The notes beneath the pieces were generated by a model. It ran no database searches. It was not told where the DNA came from and saw only the letters and a program-made list of their open reading frames with translations. A DNA stretch of 6,299 nucleotides from Acidobacteriota bacterium (lineage in GTDB: Bacteria > Acidobacteriota > Blastocatellia > Pyrinomonadales > Pyrinomonadaceae): contig JAFBAJ010000305.1 of the NCBI GenBank assembly GCA_019247865.1, forward strand, positions 1 through 6,299, read 5' to 3'. Shown here one piece after another: positions 5,752-6,299 of this stretch. Position 1 is the stretch's first letter. Every line of letters begins with the position of its first letter. The translations under genes and the position numbers were made by a program.

Positions 5752-6299
5752 TTAACTTCTAACTTCTTCCGGCGTCGCATTTAACAGCTCAGCGATGATC
5801 GCTTCGGAGGTGATGCCTTCGGCCTCCGCGCGAAAGTTGGGGAGAAGTCTATGACGTAAGACAGGGTACGCCATTGCGCGCACATCCTCAAATCCGACGG
5901 CGAAGCGCCCGGCGAAGAGGGCTCGCGCCTTCGCGCCCAGGACGAGCGACTGCCCTGCGCGCGGCCCTGCGCCCCAGCGCACGTTCTCGTTGACGAACGG
6001 AATCGCCTCGCTCCGGCCGGGGCGCGTCGCACGCACCAGCCGCGCCGCGTAATCTATGATGTTCGAGGCGGCCGGAACGTCGCGCACGATCTCCTGTATG
6101 CGCAGCAGCGCTTCGCCGTCGAGCACCGTGCTCACTTCGGCCGCGCGATTCGCGGTCGTCTCGGCGATGATCCGCCGCTCGTCATCTGCGTCCGGGTAAT
6201 CCATCACGATCTCGAAGAGAAAACGGTCGAGCTGTGCTTCCGGCAGATGATAAGTGCCCTCCTGCTCGATCGGGTTCTCGGTGGCGAGCACGACGAAAG
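5752..6299 (-). CDS. MoxR family AAA+ ATPase, C-terminal part (5' end cut by window edge)
   Basis: 182 residues plus a TAA stop at 5752-5754; the frame is open to the right edge (first full codon at 6297), so the N-terminal half with the Walker A and B motifs lies outside. The visible part begins FVVLATENPIEQEGTYHLPEAQLDRFLF, the MoxR sensor-1 and arginine-finger region. It continues through the lid domain with WGAGPRAGQSL, the sensor-2 motif normally written GxSPRA, and ends LLNATPEEVRS. MoxR ATPases are chaperone-like remodellers that usually work with neighbouring DUF58 and VWA proteins, which matches this cluster. One oddity is His where most family members have Pro in GTY-P-LPEAQ. An internal GTG at 6291 lies in the middle of conserved sequence and is not the start. 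Confidence 0.95.
   Translation of the reverse strand, partial: FVVLATENPIEQEGTYHLPEAQLDRFLFEIVMDYPDADDERRIIAETTANRAAEVSTVLDGEALLRIQEIVRDVPAASNIIDYAARLVRATRPGRSEAIPFVNENVRWGAGPRAGQSLVLGAKARALFAGRFAVGFEDVRAMAYPVLRHRLLPNFRAEAEGITSEAIIAELLNATPEEVRS

Overview
The window is a compact, high-GC, one-way gene cluster. Everything convincing is transcribed leftward (minus strand), from the right edge to the left edge. It encodes a MoxR-type AAA+ ATPase (its C-terminal half only), two secreted von Willebrand factor A (VWA) proteins in tandem, a DUF58 protein with an intact metal-binding VWA site, and a long membrane-anchored BatA-like VWA protein cut just short of its C-terminus. The MoxR - DUF58 - membrane VWA set is a widespread bacterial arrangement. 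The two extra VWA genes resemble the 'VWFA-related acidobacterial domain' type, which suggests Acidobacteriota. This taxonomic call is an inference from protein style, GC content and the style of the intergenic repeats; there is no rRNA or other marker.

Layout in the order of transcription: 6299-5752 MoxR C-terminal half; an 18-nt gap carrying a good Shine-Dalgarno sequence; 5733-4063 VWA protein 1, with signal peptide, DUF4097-like beta-rich region, Pro-rich linker and VWA; an 11-nt gene overlap if VWA protein 2 starts at its ATG; 4073-3057 VWA protein 2, with signal peptide and VWA; an 87-nt gap; 2969-2073 DUF58; a 137-nt gap; 1935-1 the BatA-like protein. No stretch longer than 300 bases lacks a gene.

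Likely cooperation, inferred from family knowledge: the MoxR ATPase acts as a chaperone-like remodeller. The DUF58 protein is its usual cytoplasmic partner with a metal-dependent adhesion site, the BatA-like protein holds a VWA-like domain at the membrane, and the two secreted VWA proteins could be the exported or envelope-side clients. The substrate is unknown.

The most unusual feature is non-coding. All three junctions after VWA protein 1 hold a long imperfect hairpin built from short repeated 'words', and each hairpin uses a different word: GCAAAG at 8-bp period (3987-4060), CAGAANN at 7-bp period (2975-3056), and CGCAGAG at 8/11/11-bp spacing mirrored in the other arm (1953-2052). Although the arms differ, all three carry the 8-mer AGAAAAGC directly after a word unit. 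In two of them this 8-mer lies at the hairpin apex. They look like members of one modular element family with interchangeable arms, placed where leaders and ribosome binding sites would be. One of them overlaps the start and signal-peptide region of VWA protein 2.
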